A stretch of DNA of 64,000 nt from Desmonostoc geniculatum HA4340-LM1 (GCA_019359545.1 JAHHHB010000014.1:1-64000), one strand, 5' to 3'; shown: positions 1-8,569, counted from the first letter of the stretch. The notes: generated by a model not told the origin, from the sequence alone. Translations and numbers: made by a program.

Positions 1-127
1 ATTTGTCCGAACTGTGGAAGAATCACTCAAAGTATACATCAAAATCATTGGCGAACGATTCATGATTTACCTTGGAGTGAAAAAACTGTTTTATTAAAAA
101 TAAATCGTCGCCAATTCAAATGTAATA
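1..127 (+). mobile_element. ISL3-type transposase N-terminal fragment
   Basis: The forward frame is open from base 1 and reads CPNCGRITQSIHQNHWRTI and then DLPWSEKTVLLKINRRQFKC. This is the zinc-ribbon start of ISL3-family transposases (CPxCG, then a W..HDLP-like segment and RRxFxC). The likeness stops near base 127, where the sequence switches to a different transposase on the other strand. The 5' end lies outside the window, and no downstream catalytic domain follows. It is therefore a dead fragment, probably left by insertion and deletion. The family call is from motif memory. Confidence 0.55.
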
Positions 128-383
128 GAAGTCCAGCAATCAAGTTGCAAAGTAATCCAAAACGTTTTCTGCGGTTACGATTAGAACTTATGCACTGTAC
201 AAATTGACGATAATATGTAGTACTTGTGTACGATGTATAAGTCCTAACGATATTGTTGAGGATGCGAAAAATTTTCAATCGGCGATGGATATGTTCAGCA
301 ACAATACGTACATAGTTGAAAATTGCGATTGTGCTGCCGTTTAGGAGTGGGTAAATCAGCACAGCGAGGTTTTTTAGTGGCAA
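128..383 (-). pseudogene. IS5-like DDE transposase C-terminal remnant
   Basis: The reverse strand encodes the segments EHIHRRLKIFRIL and RNRRKRFGLLCNLIAG. This is the characteristic C-terminal tail of a cyanobacterial IS5/DDE transposase group, in which a HRRLKIFRIL helix is followed shortly by YRNRRKRFGLRFNLIAG. Here about 30 unrelated residues separate the two blocks, and the catalytic DDE region is absent. The remnant abuts the ISL3 fragment directly, so the left edge is a fusion of two decayed insertion sequences in opposite orientations. It ends about 60 bases before the chorismate lyase gene. Confidence 0.5.
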
Positions 384-445
384 TGCAGCTACAAGCGTTG
401 ATTTTTTGTGCTTTTATAGAGATAGGTGAAGTTTTGTAAAAAACA

Positions 446-1075
446 TTGACTATTACTTTTACGCCAACGAACAACTTAACACTGCCAGCGGCTTGGCATC
501 GCCTGACTCCGATTTGGCAAGGAGGAGAGGAAGTAATTCAAAAAAGTTTGCCTCACACTCAGCTTGCACCGGCTTGGCAACTGCTGCTTTTGGGCGACGG
601 TTCGCCAACACGTCACTTAGAATTGCTTACAGGTGAGCCGATAGAAGTAGATGTCATTGATATGTCATTAATTGGCATGGACTTGGATAATGCCCCTGAC
701 TTAATCCAAGCTGTCCCAGGACCGCGACTACGGCGACAAGTGTGGCTGCGTACCGCTTCTGGTCAGCGATTAGCCTATGCTACTTCTTGGTGGGAAGCCA
801 GCCACGTAGATGAATATTTGCAAAATCGCTCATTACCAATTTGGGCGAGTTTAGCTCGTCTTCGTACAGAGTTGTATCGGGATGTGCGAGGAATTTATTA
901 CGGTTACTCTCCCGCGCTACAGTCAGGTTTTAATGTAACCGGGCCTTTTTGGGGTCGCCACTACCTATTTTGGCATCATGGACAGCCACTTACCTTGATT
1001 TATGAGGTTTTCTCGCCTTATTTAACCAAATATTTGGGGTCTATGCAGCTGAGTGGAGTGAATACTGAGGCATAG
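446..1075 (+). CDS. Chorismate pyruvate-lyase (Ycf21/DUF98 type)
   Basis: This 209-residue protein matches the cyanobacterial/plastid Ycf21 (DUF98) chorismate lyase family. Recognisable features are the PAWHRLTPIWQGGEE start, LLLGDGSPTRHLELLTG, an IEVDVIDMS block and a PGPRLRRQVWLRT block. The family converts chorismate to 4-hydroxybenzoate and pyruvate, the first step of plastoquinone head-group synthesis in cyanobacteria (known for Synechocystis). The enzyme should be cytosolic. The only start that keeps the family N terminus is TTG at 446; there is no ATG and no clear Shine-Dalgarno sequence. Transposase debris lies about 60 bases upstream, so the native leader and start may have been altered. 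The reading frame itself is intact. Confidence 0.85.
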   Translation: MTITFTPTNNLTLPAAWHRLTPIWQGGEEVIQKSLPHTQLAPAWQLLLLGDGSPTRHLELLTGEPIEVDVIDMSLIGMDLDNAPDLIQAVPGPRLRRQVWLRTASGQRLAYATSWWEASHVDEYLQNRSLPIWASLARLRTELYRDVRGIYYGYSPALQSGFNVTGPFWGRHYLFWHHGQPLTLIYEVFSPYLTKYLGSMQLSGVNTEA

Positions 1076-2142
1076 TTACGAAAAAGCAAGGATCGGGGCA
1101 GGTATAGTAGAAACGCAAAATTTTGTGTCTCTACTACATATTGCCAATTAAGAGATTATTTAACCTGAAAAATCATATTAAATCTTAATTATTGAATTTT
1201 TCATTTACAAAATTAGCAGCGGCTTATCAGCAAAAATAACAACTGGTTGGTATCATTATGATACAAACTATCAAAATTTATAATTCAACAATATATGTGA
1301 TTTGGTATATAAACTGGGGACAATAGACTGAAAATTGGCGACTGGATACTGGGTATTAGATATTATAAATATTCTTGCTCAGTCCCTAATCCCTAATCCC
1401 TAATCCCTATTTTCATCTGATGACTTGCAGCTTTGTCAACTTAGTTATATCCTCGAAGTGCTTGAAATAACCGATTAAACTATCGAAAACTTTCCGCAGA
1501 GGCATCCGTTTAAAGGAAGTGTCCTGCGAAATTTAACAAAGCGTGTTAAAAAAGGTAACTAAACACTAAAACAGCGCTTTTGAAACAGTTGGAAAATTGA
1601 TTACGGAAATATCATCAATATCTAGGTGGAGAAATTTATGGAGTTAGCAGCCCTAAATAACGAGAAACTTTTTGGTTTACCGTGCCGATTTTAGATTTAG
1701 ATTTTAGATTATTTCGGTACTCCTTTCCTACGGAAGGCTACGCGAACAAAGAAGCAAGCTACATGTCCCGCCCCTCCTGTGCCGAACAAATCCAAAATTT
1801 CAAATCCGACGCTCGTAAGCGTTGCATTAGCTACGTAGGAGCGTCTGACTTACTCTAAGCAAAGCTATGCCGTTCGCGTTAGCGTCTCTGAAAGAGAAGG
1901 CGTTGCCTTTCCTTCGCATTAGCGTCTTTGTACCCCTCCGGGGAAGCAAGCTACGCGCAGCGGCGACCACAGGAGAAGGAGAAGAGAAGGCTTGACGCTG
2001 CGCTATCAAGCCAGTAATCAGGGTTAATCCAAAATCCAAAATCCAAAATTTAAAATTGATTGACTGAAGCAATCAAGCAAGTAATGAGTTTGCAAGTATG
2101 AGGTATTAGGTTTCAATGGCACCGCCTCTTGTGTCTGTTTCC
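1076..2142. other. Repeat-rich gap of about 1 kb, no gene seen
   Basis: No credible coding sequence. At 1380-1410 there is a tandem array of CCCTAAT units. Around 1688-1715 there are TTTAGAT units. From about 1730 to 2060 there are interspersed GC-rich palindromic words (GAAGCAAGCTAC, CTACGCGCAGCG, CGTTCGCGTTAGCGTCT), followed by AATCCAAA units. A reverse frame at 1827-2072 is open only because it runs through these repeats. Promoters for the downstream DUF3352 gene must lie here but cannot be singled out. Confidence 0.7.
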
Positions 2143-3816
2143 ATGAAGAAAAATAAGAAACCGTCTCTGGTGCTGGCGCTGTCGTCTGCTGGATTATTAA
2201 TTACTGCGGGGAGTGCAGCATATTGGTTGTTAACCCAAAGACAACCATCTTGGAACGATTTGCTAGTAGGTGCAAATATTATTCCTGGTGATGCTCTATT
2301 TGCGGTTTCCTTAACAACAGATCCCCAGCAATGGCAGAAATTACGGGAGTTTGGGACAAAAGAAACCCAAGCAGAACTAGATAAAAATTTAGTACAGTTA
2401 CGCGATCGCTTTCTGACTAATAATGGTTACGACTTCCAGAAAGATATTGCTCCTTGGGTAGGCAATAACGTTACAATTGCGATTCTCGCACCAACAACAG
2501 CAAATAAATCTGTACCCAAACCAGTTACCACCAATGAAGATGTGACTCTTGATCAGCAGTCGATAATAATGGTCTTGCCAGTAAAAAACCGAGAAATAGC
2601 CAAAAACATCTTCGCGCAACCCAAAACCCTCAAACAAGGCAAATGGGTTGACCGCACTTATCAAGGAATTGCCATCAAACAAAATCAGGGACAACCAGGC
2701 GAAAACTTTTCCGCAGCCTTGCTAGATGGGCGTTTCTTAGTGATAACTGATAGTCCCAAAGCCACAGAACGAGCGATTGATGCCTACAAAAATCAAACAT
2801 CCCTCGCTACAACAGGGGGCTTTGCCGAAAATTTGCCAAAAATCGCCAATAATCAACCCTTTGCCCACTTTTACGTCAATGTACCAACAGCAGCTAAAAT
2901 AGCCGCTGCTTCTCCAAATCGCCCTTTACCTGCTCAAGTTTTAGCTCAACTGCAAAATAACCAAGGTTTAGCGGCAACAATGACCTTAGAATCAGAAGGA
3001 ATCCGCTTAAAAGGTGTTTCTTGGCTCAATCCTAATAGTCAACGCGTGCTGGCGGTGGAAAACAAAGCCGGGAAAATGCAAAGCCGCGTACCAGCAGAAA
3101 CCTTAATGATGCTCTCAGGCGGTAATTTACAGCGGTTGTGGGGAGAATATGTTTTAACATCTCAGGGAAATCCCCTCTCACCGATCGCACCAGAACAACT
3201 GCGAGGTGGTGTAAAATCTCTTACCGATCTCGATTTAGATAAAGATTTACTCAGTTGGATGAAAGGCGAATTTTCCTTATCAGTGATTCCTAATACGCCA
3301 AAAGAAGGTTCACCAGATAATTTTCGTGCGGGTTTGTTGTTCATGGTACAGACAAGCAATCGCAAATCAGCCCAAGCGTCTATCACTCAGCTTGATGAAG
3401 TGATGACAAATCAATACCAATTCCAAGTCCAACCGGGGAAAGTCGCAGGTCAACCCGTTGTTAACTGGGTATCACCTTATGGTACGTTAACCGCCACCCA
3501 CGGCTGGTTAGATGGAGATGTTGCTTTCCTGGTAGTGGGCGCTCCCATCACTGATAAAATTCTTCCCAAACCAAACACCACACTAGCTAGCACTCTTCCC
3601 TTCCAGCAAACAGTTCCTACAGAACCCAATCCGACAAATGGTCAATTTTTCCTGGATGTGGAACGAACCGTGAAAAACTTTCCCTTACCAACTCTGATTC
3701 CCAATCAACAAACCTTACTAAGTGCAACGCGCTCAATTGGTATGACATCTGCTGTCAGCGACAATCGTAGTAACCGTTACGACATTTTTATAACACTCAA
3801 AAAAGTTAGTAAATAG
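2143..3816 (+). CDS. DUF3352 domain-containing membrane-anchored protein
   Basis: A cyanobacterial DUF3352 protein of about 557 residues. It starts with a lysine-rich MKKNKKPS stretch and one hydrophobic segment (about residues 9-31), which suggests a single N-terminal membrane anchor or uncleaved signal. The large remainder would then lie outside the cytoplasm. Family landmarks are PGDALFAVSLTTDPQQW, the DIAPWVGNNVTIAIL block and a C-terminal FLDVERTVKNFPLP block. The function of the family is unknown. An in-frame ATG nine codons upstream (2116) is possible, but MKKNKK gives a normal signal-anchor N terminus. The gene is followed directly by a G-rich/C-rich repeat array. Confidence 0.8.
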   Translation: MKKNKKPSLVLALSSAGLLITAGSAAYWLLTQRQPSWNDLLVGANIIPGDALFAVSLTTDPQQWQKLREFGTKETQAELDKNLVQLRDRFLTNNGYDFQKDIAPWVGNNVTIAILAPTTANKSVPKPVTTNEDVTLDQQSIIMVLPVKNREIAKNIFAQPKTLKQGKWVDRTYQGIAIKQNQGQPGENFSAALLDGRFLVITDSPKATERAIDAYKNQTSLATTGGFAENLPKIANNQPFAHFYVNVPTAAKIAAASPNRPLPAQVLAQLQNNQGLAATMTLESEGIRLKGVSWLNPNSQRVLAVENKAGKMQSRVPAETLMMLSGGNLQRLWGEYVLTSQGNPLSPIAPEQLRGGVKSLTDLDLDKDLLSWMKGEFSLSVIPNTPKEGSPDNFRAGLLFMVQTSNRKSAQASITQLDEVMTNQYQFQVQPGKVAGQPVVNWVSPYGTLTATHGWLDGDVAFLVVGAPITDKILPKPNTTLASTLPFQQTVPTEPNPTNGQFFLDVERTVKNFPLPTLIPNQQTLLSATRSIGMTSAVSDNRSNRYDIFITLKKVSK

Positions 3817-3993
3817 GGGAGTGGGGAGTGGGGAGTGCGAGCAGGGGAAGCAGGGGAAGCAGGGGGAGCAGGGGAGCAGGGGAGCAGTAAGTTTTTCCCC
3901 TCTGCCCCTCTGCCCCTCTGCCTCTTGTGCCTCTTGTGCCCAATGCCCCATTCCCTATTCCCCATTCCCCATTCCCCATTCCCCATTCCCCTA
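3817..3993. repeat. G-rich array followed by matching C-rich array
   Basis: Starting at the DUF3352 stop codon, GGGGAGT and GGGGAGCA units run to about 3885. CCCCTCTG, TTGTGCC and CCCCATT units follow to 3993. The two halves are partly complementary, so a transcript could fold into long hairpins. Open frames on both strands here are repeat-encoded and are not counted as genes. Confidence 0.8.
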
Positions 3994-4056
3994 TAACCAG
4001 ATAGGATCAGAACAGTCAGAATCGATATTTTAAAGAATCCACGGAGAGAAGACTTT

Positions 4057-5130
4057 ATGAATCTGGTTGTACTCCAGAATTGGCTGGACAATGCTTCCTT
4101 TGCCGTATTATTCCTGACAATGCTGGTGTATTGGGGAGGAGCGGCTTTTCCGAATCTGCCTTATCTAGCCGCTTTGGGGACAGCTGGGATGGCGATCGCT
4201 AATTTGTGTATAGCTACACTATTAGGGGCACGATGGATAGAAGCTGGTTATTTTCCCCTGAGCAATTTGTATGAATCTCTGTTTTTCTTAACTTGGGGAA
4301 TTACTACAGTTCATCTAATTGCTGAAAACAGCAGCCGTAGCCGCTTAGTTGGAGTTGCTACAGCTCCAGTGGCAATGGCGATCGCCGCTTTTGCTACCCT
4401 GACATTACCATCTCAGATGCAACTGTCGGAACCCCTAGTACCTGCCTTGAAGTCAAATTGGTTGATGATGCATGTCAGCGTCATGATGTTGAGTTATTCT
4501 GCTTTGATGGTGGGTTCGCTATTGGCGATCGCTTTTCTAATTGTCACTCGCGGTCAAGATATCCAACTACAAGGCAGTTCTGTTGGTACTGGTGGCTATC
4601 GTAGCAACGGCTATCGCTTGCACAAAGCAACAGAACTTATTTCTGAATCACCAGCCCCCTCTGCCGAAAATAACGGCTTTGCCCGTTTTGAAACTAGTAG
4701 CAACGGCAACGGTAACGCTAACACCGCTGTTTTGGGTTTAGTCACAACAACCCCAATCCAAAATCCAAAATCCGAAATCCAAAATTCGGAACCTCTTTCA
4801 CCCCAGCGCCTTAGCCTTGCCGAAACTCTCGACAACATCAGCTATCGCATCATCGGATTAGGATTTCCCCTGCTGACAATTGGGATTATTGCCGGTGGCG
4901 TTTGGGCTAACGAAGCTTGGGGTTCCTATTGGAGTTGGGACCCCAAAGAAACTTGGGCGTTAATCACCTGGTTAGTGTTCGCAGCTTACCTTCATGCCAG
5001 AATTACTCGCAGTTGGCAAGGGCGCCGTCCGGCAATTTTAGCTGCCACCGGCTTTGTCGTTGTCTGGGTTTGCTATCTCGGTGTAAATCTTTTGGGTAAA
5101 GGTTTGCATTCTTACGGTTGGTTTTTCTAA
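4057..5130 (+). CDS. ccsA: Cytochrome c biogenesis protein CcsA (Ycf5-like)
   Basis: An integral membrane protein of 357 residues that carries haem to apocytochromes c on the lumenal/periplasmic side in the System II (Ccs) pathway. The diagnostic tryptophan-rich WWD motif reads [15 protein letters not shown] at about residues 287-301. It is preceded by a conserved [12 protein letters not shown] segment near 138 and followed by HSYGWFF at the C terminus. Many hydrophobic helices are visible. Databases often label this family CcsB. Odd feature: residues of about 233-246 ([12 protein letters not shown]) are encoded by the same AATCCAAA array found in intergenic DNA, in the variable linker before the last helices. 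The start codon is preceded by a GGAGAGAAG-like Shine-Dalgarno sequence. Confidence 0.92.
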   Translation: MNLVVLQNWLDNASFAVLFLTMLVYWGGAAFPNLPYLAALGTAGMAIANLCIATLLGARWIEAGYFPLSNLYESLFFLTWGITTVHLIAENSSRSRLVGVATAPVAMAIAAFATLTLPSQMQLSEPLVPALKSNWLMMHVSVMMLSYSALMVGSLLAIAFLIVTRGQDIQLQGSSVGTGGYRSNGYRLHKATELISESPAPSAENNGFARFETSSNGNGNANTAVLGLVTTTPIQNPKSEIQNSEPLSPQRLSLAETLDNISYRIIGLGFPLLTIGIIAGGVWANEAWGSYWSWDPKETWALITWLVFAAYLHARITRSWQGRRPAILAATGFVVVWVCYLGVNLLGKGLHSYGWFF

Positions 5131-5145
5131 AAACCTCATCAAAAT

Positions 5146-5186
5146 AGTGCTAAGTGTTAAGTATTTTTTACTCATCACTTAGCACT
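5146..5186. terminator. Hairpin after ccsA
   Basis: An 11-base perfect stem (AGTGCTAAGTG paired with CACTTAGCACT) closes a loop of about 19 bases containing TTTTTT, 15 bases after the ccsA stop. It may act as a terminator. It also resembles the TAAGTGCTAAG repeats common in such genomes, so a repeat origin is equally possible. Confidence 0.45.
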
Positions 5187-5300
5187 TAGAGCAGAATTCA
5201 GAATTCAGAATTCAGGAGTCATAATTCAGAATTAGAATAGGCTCTATGCCTCGCTACCAGACCTCGATGTGTAATTCAGTAACTTGAGATTTGCTCTATA
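5187..5300. mobile_element. Miniature inverted-repeat element, AGCAGA family, copy 1
   Basis: The element begins TAGAGCAGAATTCAG and ends AACTTGAGATTTGCTCTA, giving imperfect terminal inverted repeats. The interior includes ATTCAGA tandem units and TTCAGTAACTTGA. The same ends recur at 12345-12472 and 26876-26969. No coding capacity. Confidence 0.6.
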
Positions 5301-5504
5301 TAGGACTCCTATTTGATTGCGTGAAAAAACTTGCCATCAAGTCGAAAAGCCTTATTCCCTATTCCCTACTCCCCACTCCCTACCTACACAACTTAATTCA
5401 CAAATCAAAGGCAATTACAGCCACTAAATCCATAAAATCATTATTTTATTTCGGATGAACTGCTAAATCTGTGGAAAGGATAGATTTAGTGACAGGAGAT
5501 GTTT

Positions 5505-5813
5505 ATGGAAGATGGATTTGAGAGACTAAATCACGATGAAGTTGTGTCTATAGAACCAGACACTTTTAATAAGCTAAATATTGCTAAAACTTTTAAAGTC
5601 CGCGATTTGATTACAGCAATTAAGGAGTATATTGGAGCAGATGAAACAGATGAAGTAAATTTGTATACCCAAGGATTAAATTGTGAAGTTTTGCAATTTA
5701 GTACTCAGGGATGGAAAAAAGGAAAAGTTAGACTTGCTTTAGAATTTTGTCCTGAGGGGTCTGAATCACCACTTGATGAAATTTTTCAAAAACTTAAACA
5801 AGTAGAAAATTAA
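5505..5813 (+). CDS. KGK domain protein
   Basis: A protein of 102 residues with the segment GWKKGKVRLALEFCPE near the C terminus, the lysine-glycine-lysine signature of the cyanobacterial KGK family, whose function is unknown. The body is acidic and soluble (DGFERLNHDEVVSIE at the N terminus), with no signal or membrane segment. The ATG at 5505 is preferred over one two codons earlier because AGGAG (5494-5498) is 6 bases upstream of it. The gene stands alone: repeats lie upstream and a strong terminator follows 14 bases after the stop. Confidence 0.8.
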   Translation: MEDGFERLNHDEVVSIEPDTFNKLNIAKTFKVRDLITAIKEYIGADETDEVNLYTQGLNCEVLQFSTQGWKKGKVRLALEFCPEGSESPLDEIFQKLKQVEN

Positions 5814-5826
5814 TATCCAATTAGCA

Positions 5827-5863
5827 AAAGAACCCTGATTTATTAAATAAATCGGGGTTCTTT
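5827..5863 (+). terminator. Rho-independent terminator after KGK gene
   Basis: AAGAACCC and GATTTATT pair with AATAAATC and GGGTTCTT around a short AAA-type loop with one mismatch, and TTT follows. The stem is about 16 base pairs and sits 14 bases past the stop codon. Confidence 0.8.
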
Positions 5864-5868
5864 GCCTC

Positions 5869-6111
5869 TTGATAATGAATTACGGTTTAGGAATTGGCAT
5901 GGAACGGGGAACTTATCTAGGCATTCCTCGCCAGTGGTTGTATTGGTATAACCAGCAAGGGGAAAAGCTTTTAACACCAGAAGAAGACGCAAAACTCGCT
6001 AAACAGAAAACCCAGCAAGCAAAACAAGAAGCGCAGCAAGCACGACGACGTGCTGAATTATTAGCACAACGGTTGCGATCGCTTGGCGTAGATCCAGATT
6101 CTTTTATCTAA
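5869..6111 (+). pseudogene. Truncated Uma2 (DUF820) C-terminal fragment
   Basis: The 80-residue frame reads NYGLGIGMERGTYLGIPRQW and later LYWYNQQGEKLLTPEE, LLAQRLRSLGVDPDSFI. It aligns closely with the last third of the neighbouring Uma2 protein (GLGIGIEQGTYVGIPREW, LAEQLRSLGIDPDLI). The catalytic restriction-endonuclease-like core is missing, so this is the tail of a duplicated Uma2 gene that lost its front. It begins 6 bases after the KGK terminator and has no ribosome binding site. The region between the match and the tail is Lys/Gln/Ala-rich coiled coil. Confidence 0.75.
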
Positions 6112-6175
6112 ATTACCATCAAGATTCATTTATAAAATAAAGATGTACTAATAACTGAGGAAGAGTAAACCCATC

Positions 6176-6892
6176 ATGCTAAAGTACGATCCATTAGCTT
6201 GTTTGCCCTCATCAGAGGAACTGCCAGACTCTGACGATACCCCAGTGGATAACGAATTACAAAATATAATTCCAGGTTTACTCAAAGTTATCTTAGCGAT
6301 GGTTTGGGCAGAACGCATGGATTGGTTTTTTGGTATAGATATGGGGATTTATCATGACCCAGATTTACCAGCGATAGTCCCAGATGGATTTTTGAGTTTG
6401 GGCGTAGAGCGATTTTACGATCAAAACCTCCGCCCCAGTTATGTGCTTTGGGAAGAGAAGAAATTACCGATATTAGTGTTGGAGGTGGTATCTAAAACAT
6501 ACCGTGGTGAGTACTCAACCAAGAAGGCAGAATATGCAAGATTGGGGATTTTGTATTATGTAGTTTACAACCCATTTCGTCGCCGTAAGCCACGTTTAGA
6601 AGTTTACAAATTAGTTAATAATGGCTATGCATTACAAGATGGTAATCCCGTTTGGTTGCCAGAGATAGGTTTAGGAATTGGCATAGAGCAGGGAACTTAT
6701 GTAGGCATTCCGCGAGAGTGGATGTATTGGTATAACCAGCAAGGACAACGGTTTTTAACACCAGAAGAAAAGGAAAAACTTGCAGAACAAAAAGCTCAAC
6801 TTGCAGAACAAAAAGCTCAACTTGCAGAACAAAAAGCTCAATTATTAGCAGAGCAGTTGCGATCGCTCGGCATAGATCCTGATTTAATCTAA
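6176..6892 (+). CDS. Uma2 family (DUF820) PD-(D/E)XK-like protein
   Basis: A protein of 238 residues from the large cyanobacterial Uma2/DUF820 family, which has a restriction-endonuclease-like fold; the biological role is unproven. The core includes IVPDGFLSLGVERF (an acidic PD-like position), ILVLEVVSKTYRGEYSTKKAEYARLGILYYVVYNP (E and K of the nuclease-like centre) and the tail WYNQQGQRFLTPEE. The C terminus is a short coiled coil made of three identical LAEQKAQ heptads encoded by an exact 21-base tandem repeat. The upstream partial paralogue suggests local duplication. GAGGAAGAGTAAACCCATC precedes the ATG, giving a weak Shine-Dalgarno. Confidence 0.85.
   Translation: MLKYDPLACLPSSEELPDSDDTPVDNELQNIIPGLLKVILAMVWAERMDWFFGIDMGIYHDPDLPAIVPDGFLSLGVERFYDQNLRPSYVLWEEKKLPILVLEVVSKTYRGEYSTKKAEYARLGILYYVVYNPFRRRKPRLEVYKLVNNGYALQDGNPVWLPEIGLGIGIEQGTYVGIPREWMYWYNQQGQRFLTPEEKEKLAEQKAQLAEQKAQLAEQKAQLLAEQLRSLGIDPDLI
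6779..6841 (+). repeat. Three 21-base tandem repeats inside Uma2 gene
   Basis: The unit CTTGCAGAACAAAAAGCTCA(A) occurs three times head to tail and encodes LAEQKAQ heptads. The copies are identical at nucleotide level, which points to recent slippage or recombination. Copy number is expected to vary between strains. Confidence 0.85.
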
Positions 6893-6902
6893 AATCGAGA
6901 AA

Positions 6903-7040
6903 ATTGGTAAAAATCCTGGATTTATTGATGGGCAAATTGCGAGTATTGCAGTTAAAAATAACTTGATTTTAGTAACGAATAATGTAGCATATTTTCAAGA
7001 TTTTGATGGTATAAACATAGAAAATTGGTTCATTAATTAA
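6903..7040 (+). pseudogene. VapC-like PIN toxin C-terminal remnant
   Basis: This frame is too short to be an obvious gene but reads GKNPGFIDGQIASIAV, then NNLILVTNNVAYFQDF and INIENWFIN before a stop. These are the last 45 residues of a VapC/PIN-domain ribonuclease: the conserved D of FIDGQIA, the LVTNN motif and the F..F.GI...NWF ending. The N-terminal PIN aspartate and the antitoxin gene are absent. It lies between the Uma2 gene and a decayed TPR array, so the toxin-antitoxin pair was probably cut by the rearrangement that brought the array here. Confidence 0.7.
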
Positions 7041-7054
7041 GATACTGCATTGTT

Positions 7055-7574
7055 TATTCAATTTATTAATGCGTATTGCTATGCCTTGGACATCACCAAT
7101 GCGTTCAAATATTTCCAAAGACTGATTGAAAAGAGCGATCGCTTGATCCACTTCCCCTTTATTGGCGTAGATATTTCCCAGATTGTGCAACGTCGCCGCT
7201 TTGGTTTGGACATTACCAATGCGTTCATTTATTTCCAAAGACTCCTTGTAGAGTGCGATCGCTTAATCCACTTCCCCTTTCTTGGCATAGAGAATTCCCA
7301 GTTCGTGCAACGTCCCTGCTATGCCTTGGACATTTCCAATGCGTTTATCTATTTCCAAAGACTGATTGTAGAATGCGATCGCTTGCTCCACTTCCCCTTT
7401 GTTGGCGTAGATACGTCCCAGATTGTGCAACGTCGCCGCTTTGGTTTGGACATCACCAATGCGTTCAGTTATTTCCAAAGACTGATTGTAGAGAGCGATC
7501 GCTTGCTCCACTTCCCCTTTGTTAGCGTAGACAATTCCCAGTTGGTGCAACGTCGCCGCTTTGCCTTGGGCATT
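7055..7574 (-). pseudogene. Decayed TPR repeat array beyond the TPR gene
   Basis: The reverse strand continues in frame past the stop codon of the TPR gene with about four more 40-codon units of the type QGKAATLHQLGIVYANKGE followed by AIALYNQSLEI. The frame is first broken by the TAA at 7575-7577 and again at about 7263, where the CAA of GEVDQAIALY has become TAA (GEVD-stop-AIALY). The units are 120 bases long and highly alike. The array has no start of its own and its end runs into the VapC remnant. It looks like a recombinational leftover from a longer TPR gene. Confidence 0.7.
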
Positions 7575-8342
7575 TTACGAATTACGCATTACCCTATCAA
7601 GACTTGCACTCACACTTTCAGCATCCTGTGACTTCAATCGCTGCAAAATCTCTAAAGCTGGTTGCAAATAGGATATCGCTATAGTGTATTCACCCAGCTG
7701 TTCTGCCAAATCTCCTAACCTCCACAGAGTCATTGCTTTTCCTTGGACATCACCAATGCGTTTTCTTATTTCCAAAGACTGACTGTAGAGTACGATCGCT
7801 TCATCCACTTCCCCTTTGTCGGTGTAGATCATTCCCAGTTGGTGCAACGTCGCCGCTTTACCTTGGACATTACCAGTGCGTTCAAATATTTTCAAAGACT
7901 GATTGAAAAGTGCGATCGCTTCATCCACTTCCCCTTTGTTGGCTTTCAGTATCCCAAAATGATGATAAATTGATGCTAATTCTCCTTCTTCTTCTGCGGG
8001 ACAAAGATTTAAAGCTTGTTCTTCCTTATCTGCCATCTTTTGCAGAATCATCTCAACTCCCCTCTCGGCTTCTGGCGACTTCGGGGAATTTTGCAAAATC
8101 TTATCTAACCATTCCAACAGCCGAGGATTTCCATCTGCTGCTTTTTTGGCGAGCTTCTGCAATTCTGTATCAATTAACCGCAACAAATGCCAGTCACGCA
8201 CATTCTGTTTAAACAACTGCTGGTAAGTGCTAGCGAGTGCTTGGGCTAATTGATATCCGGCTGCCAACTTGCCGTAGAGGTGCGCTGCGGCGGCTGCTGT
8301 TGGTGCGTCTTCGCCTTCGATTCCGATTTGAATTTGTGCCAT
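7575..8342 (-). CDS. TPR repeat protein
   Basis: A protein of about 255 residues. The N-terminal domain (IGIEGEDAPTAAAAAHLYGK, then a helical region to about 115) is typical of a cyanobacterial family that precedes tandem TPRs. Two clear 40-residue TPR units follow (SIYHHFGILKANKGEVDEAI and the next), and then the family's usual end, LGDLAEQLGEYTIAISYL plus ALEILQRLKSQDAESVSASL. TPRs mediate protein-protein contacts; the specific partner is unknown. ATG at 8342 is preferred over a TTG at 8384. The last residues VMRNS are encoded by an ACGAATTACGCATTAC intergenic-type repeat, suggesting that the present stop was created at a recombination joint with the array downstream. Confidence 0.75.
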   Translation of the reverse strand: MAQIQIGIEGEDAPTAAAAAHLYGKLAAGYQLAQALASTYQQLFKQNVRDWHLLRLIDTELQKLAKKAADGNPRLLEWLDKILQNSPKSPEAERGVEMILQKMADKEEQALNLCPAEEEGELASIYHHFGILKANKGEVDEAIALFNQSLKIFERTGNVQGKAATLHQLGMIYTDKGEVDEAIVLYSQSLEIRKRIGDVQGKAMTLWRLGDLAEQLGEYTIAISYLQPALEILQRLKSQDAESVSASLDRVMRNS

Positions 8343-8569
8343 AAAGTTATCTGGGAATTTATACAGGATTTTTATCTCACGCAAAGGCGCAAAGGCGCAA
8401 AGAGGAAAGGATTTTGAAATTATTTACTTTGTGTTGTAACGATTGTCTAAGATAAGGCAACAGACCCAAACCTGGAAACCCAGATTGAATCTAAGTTTCA
8501 AAAATTACGAATTACATTATTTTATCCACAATTGCGAATTGCGAATTGTTCTTTTAGCAGGTGAACAAT

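Noticed and set aside
1827-2072. Reverse 81-codon frame
   Set aside because: Runs through GC-rich palindromic repeats and AATCCAAA units.
3733-4091. Reverse frames after the DUF3352 gene
   Set aside because: Encoded by GGGGAGT and CCCCATT arrays.
7050-7631. Long forward frame of 193 codons
   Set aside because: It is antisense to the 120-base TPR units, whose length keeps several frames open; the reverse strand has the clear TPR consensus.
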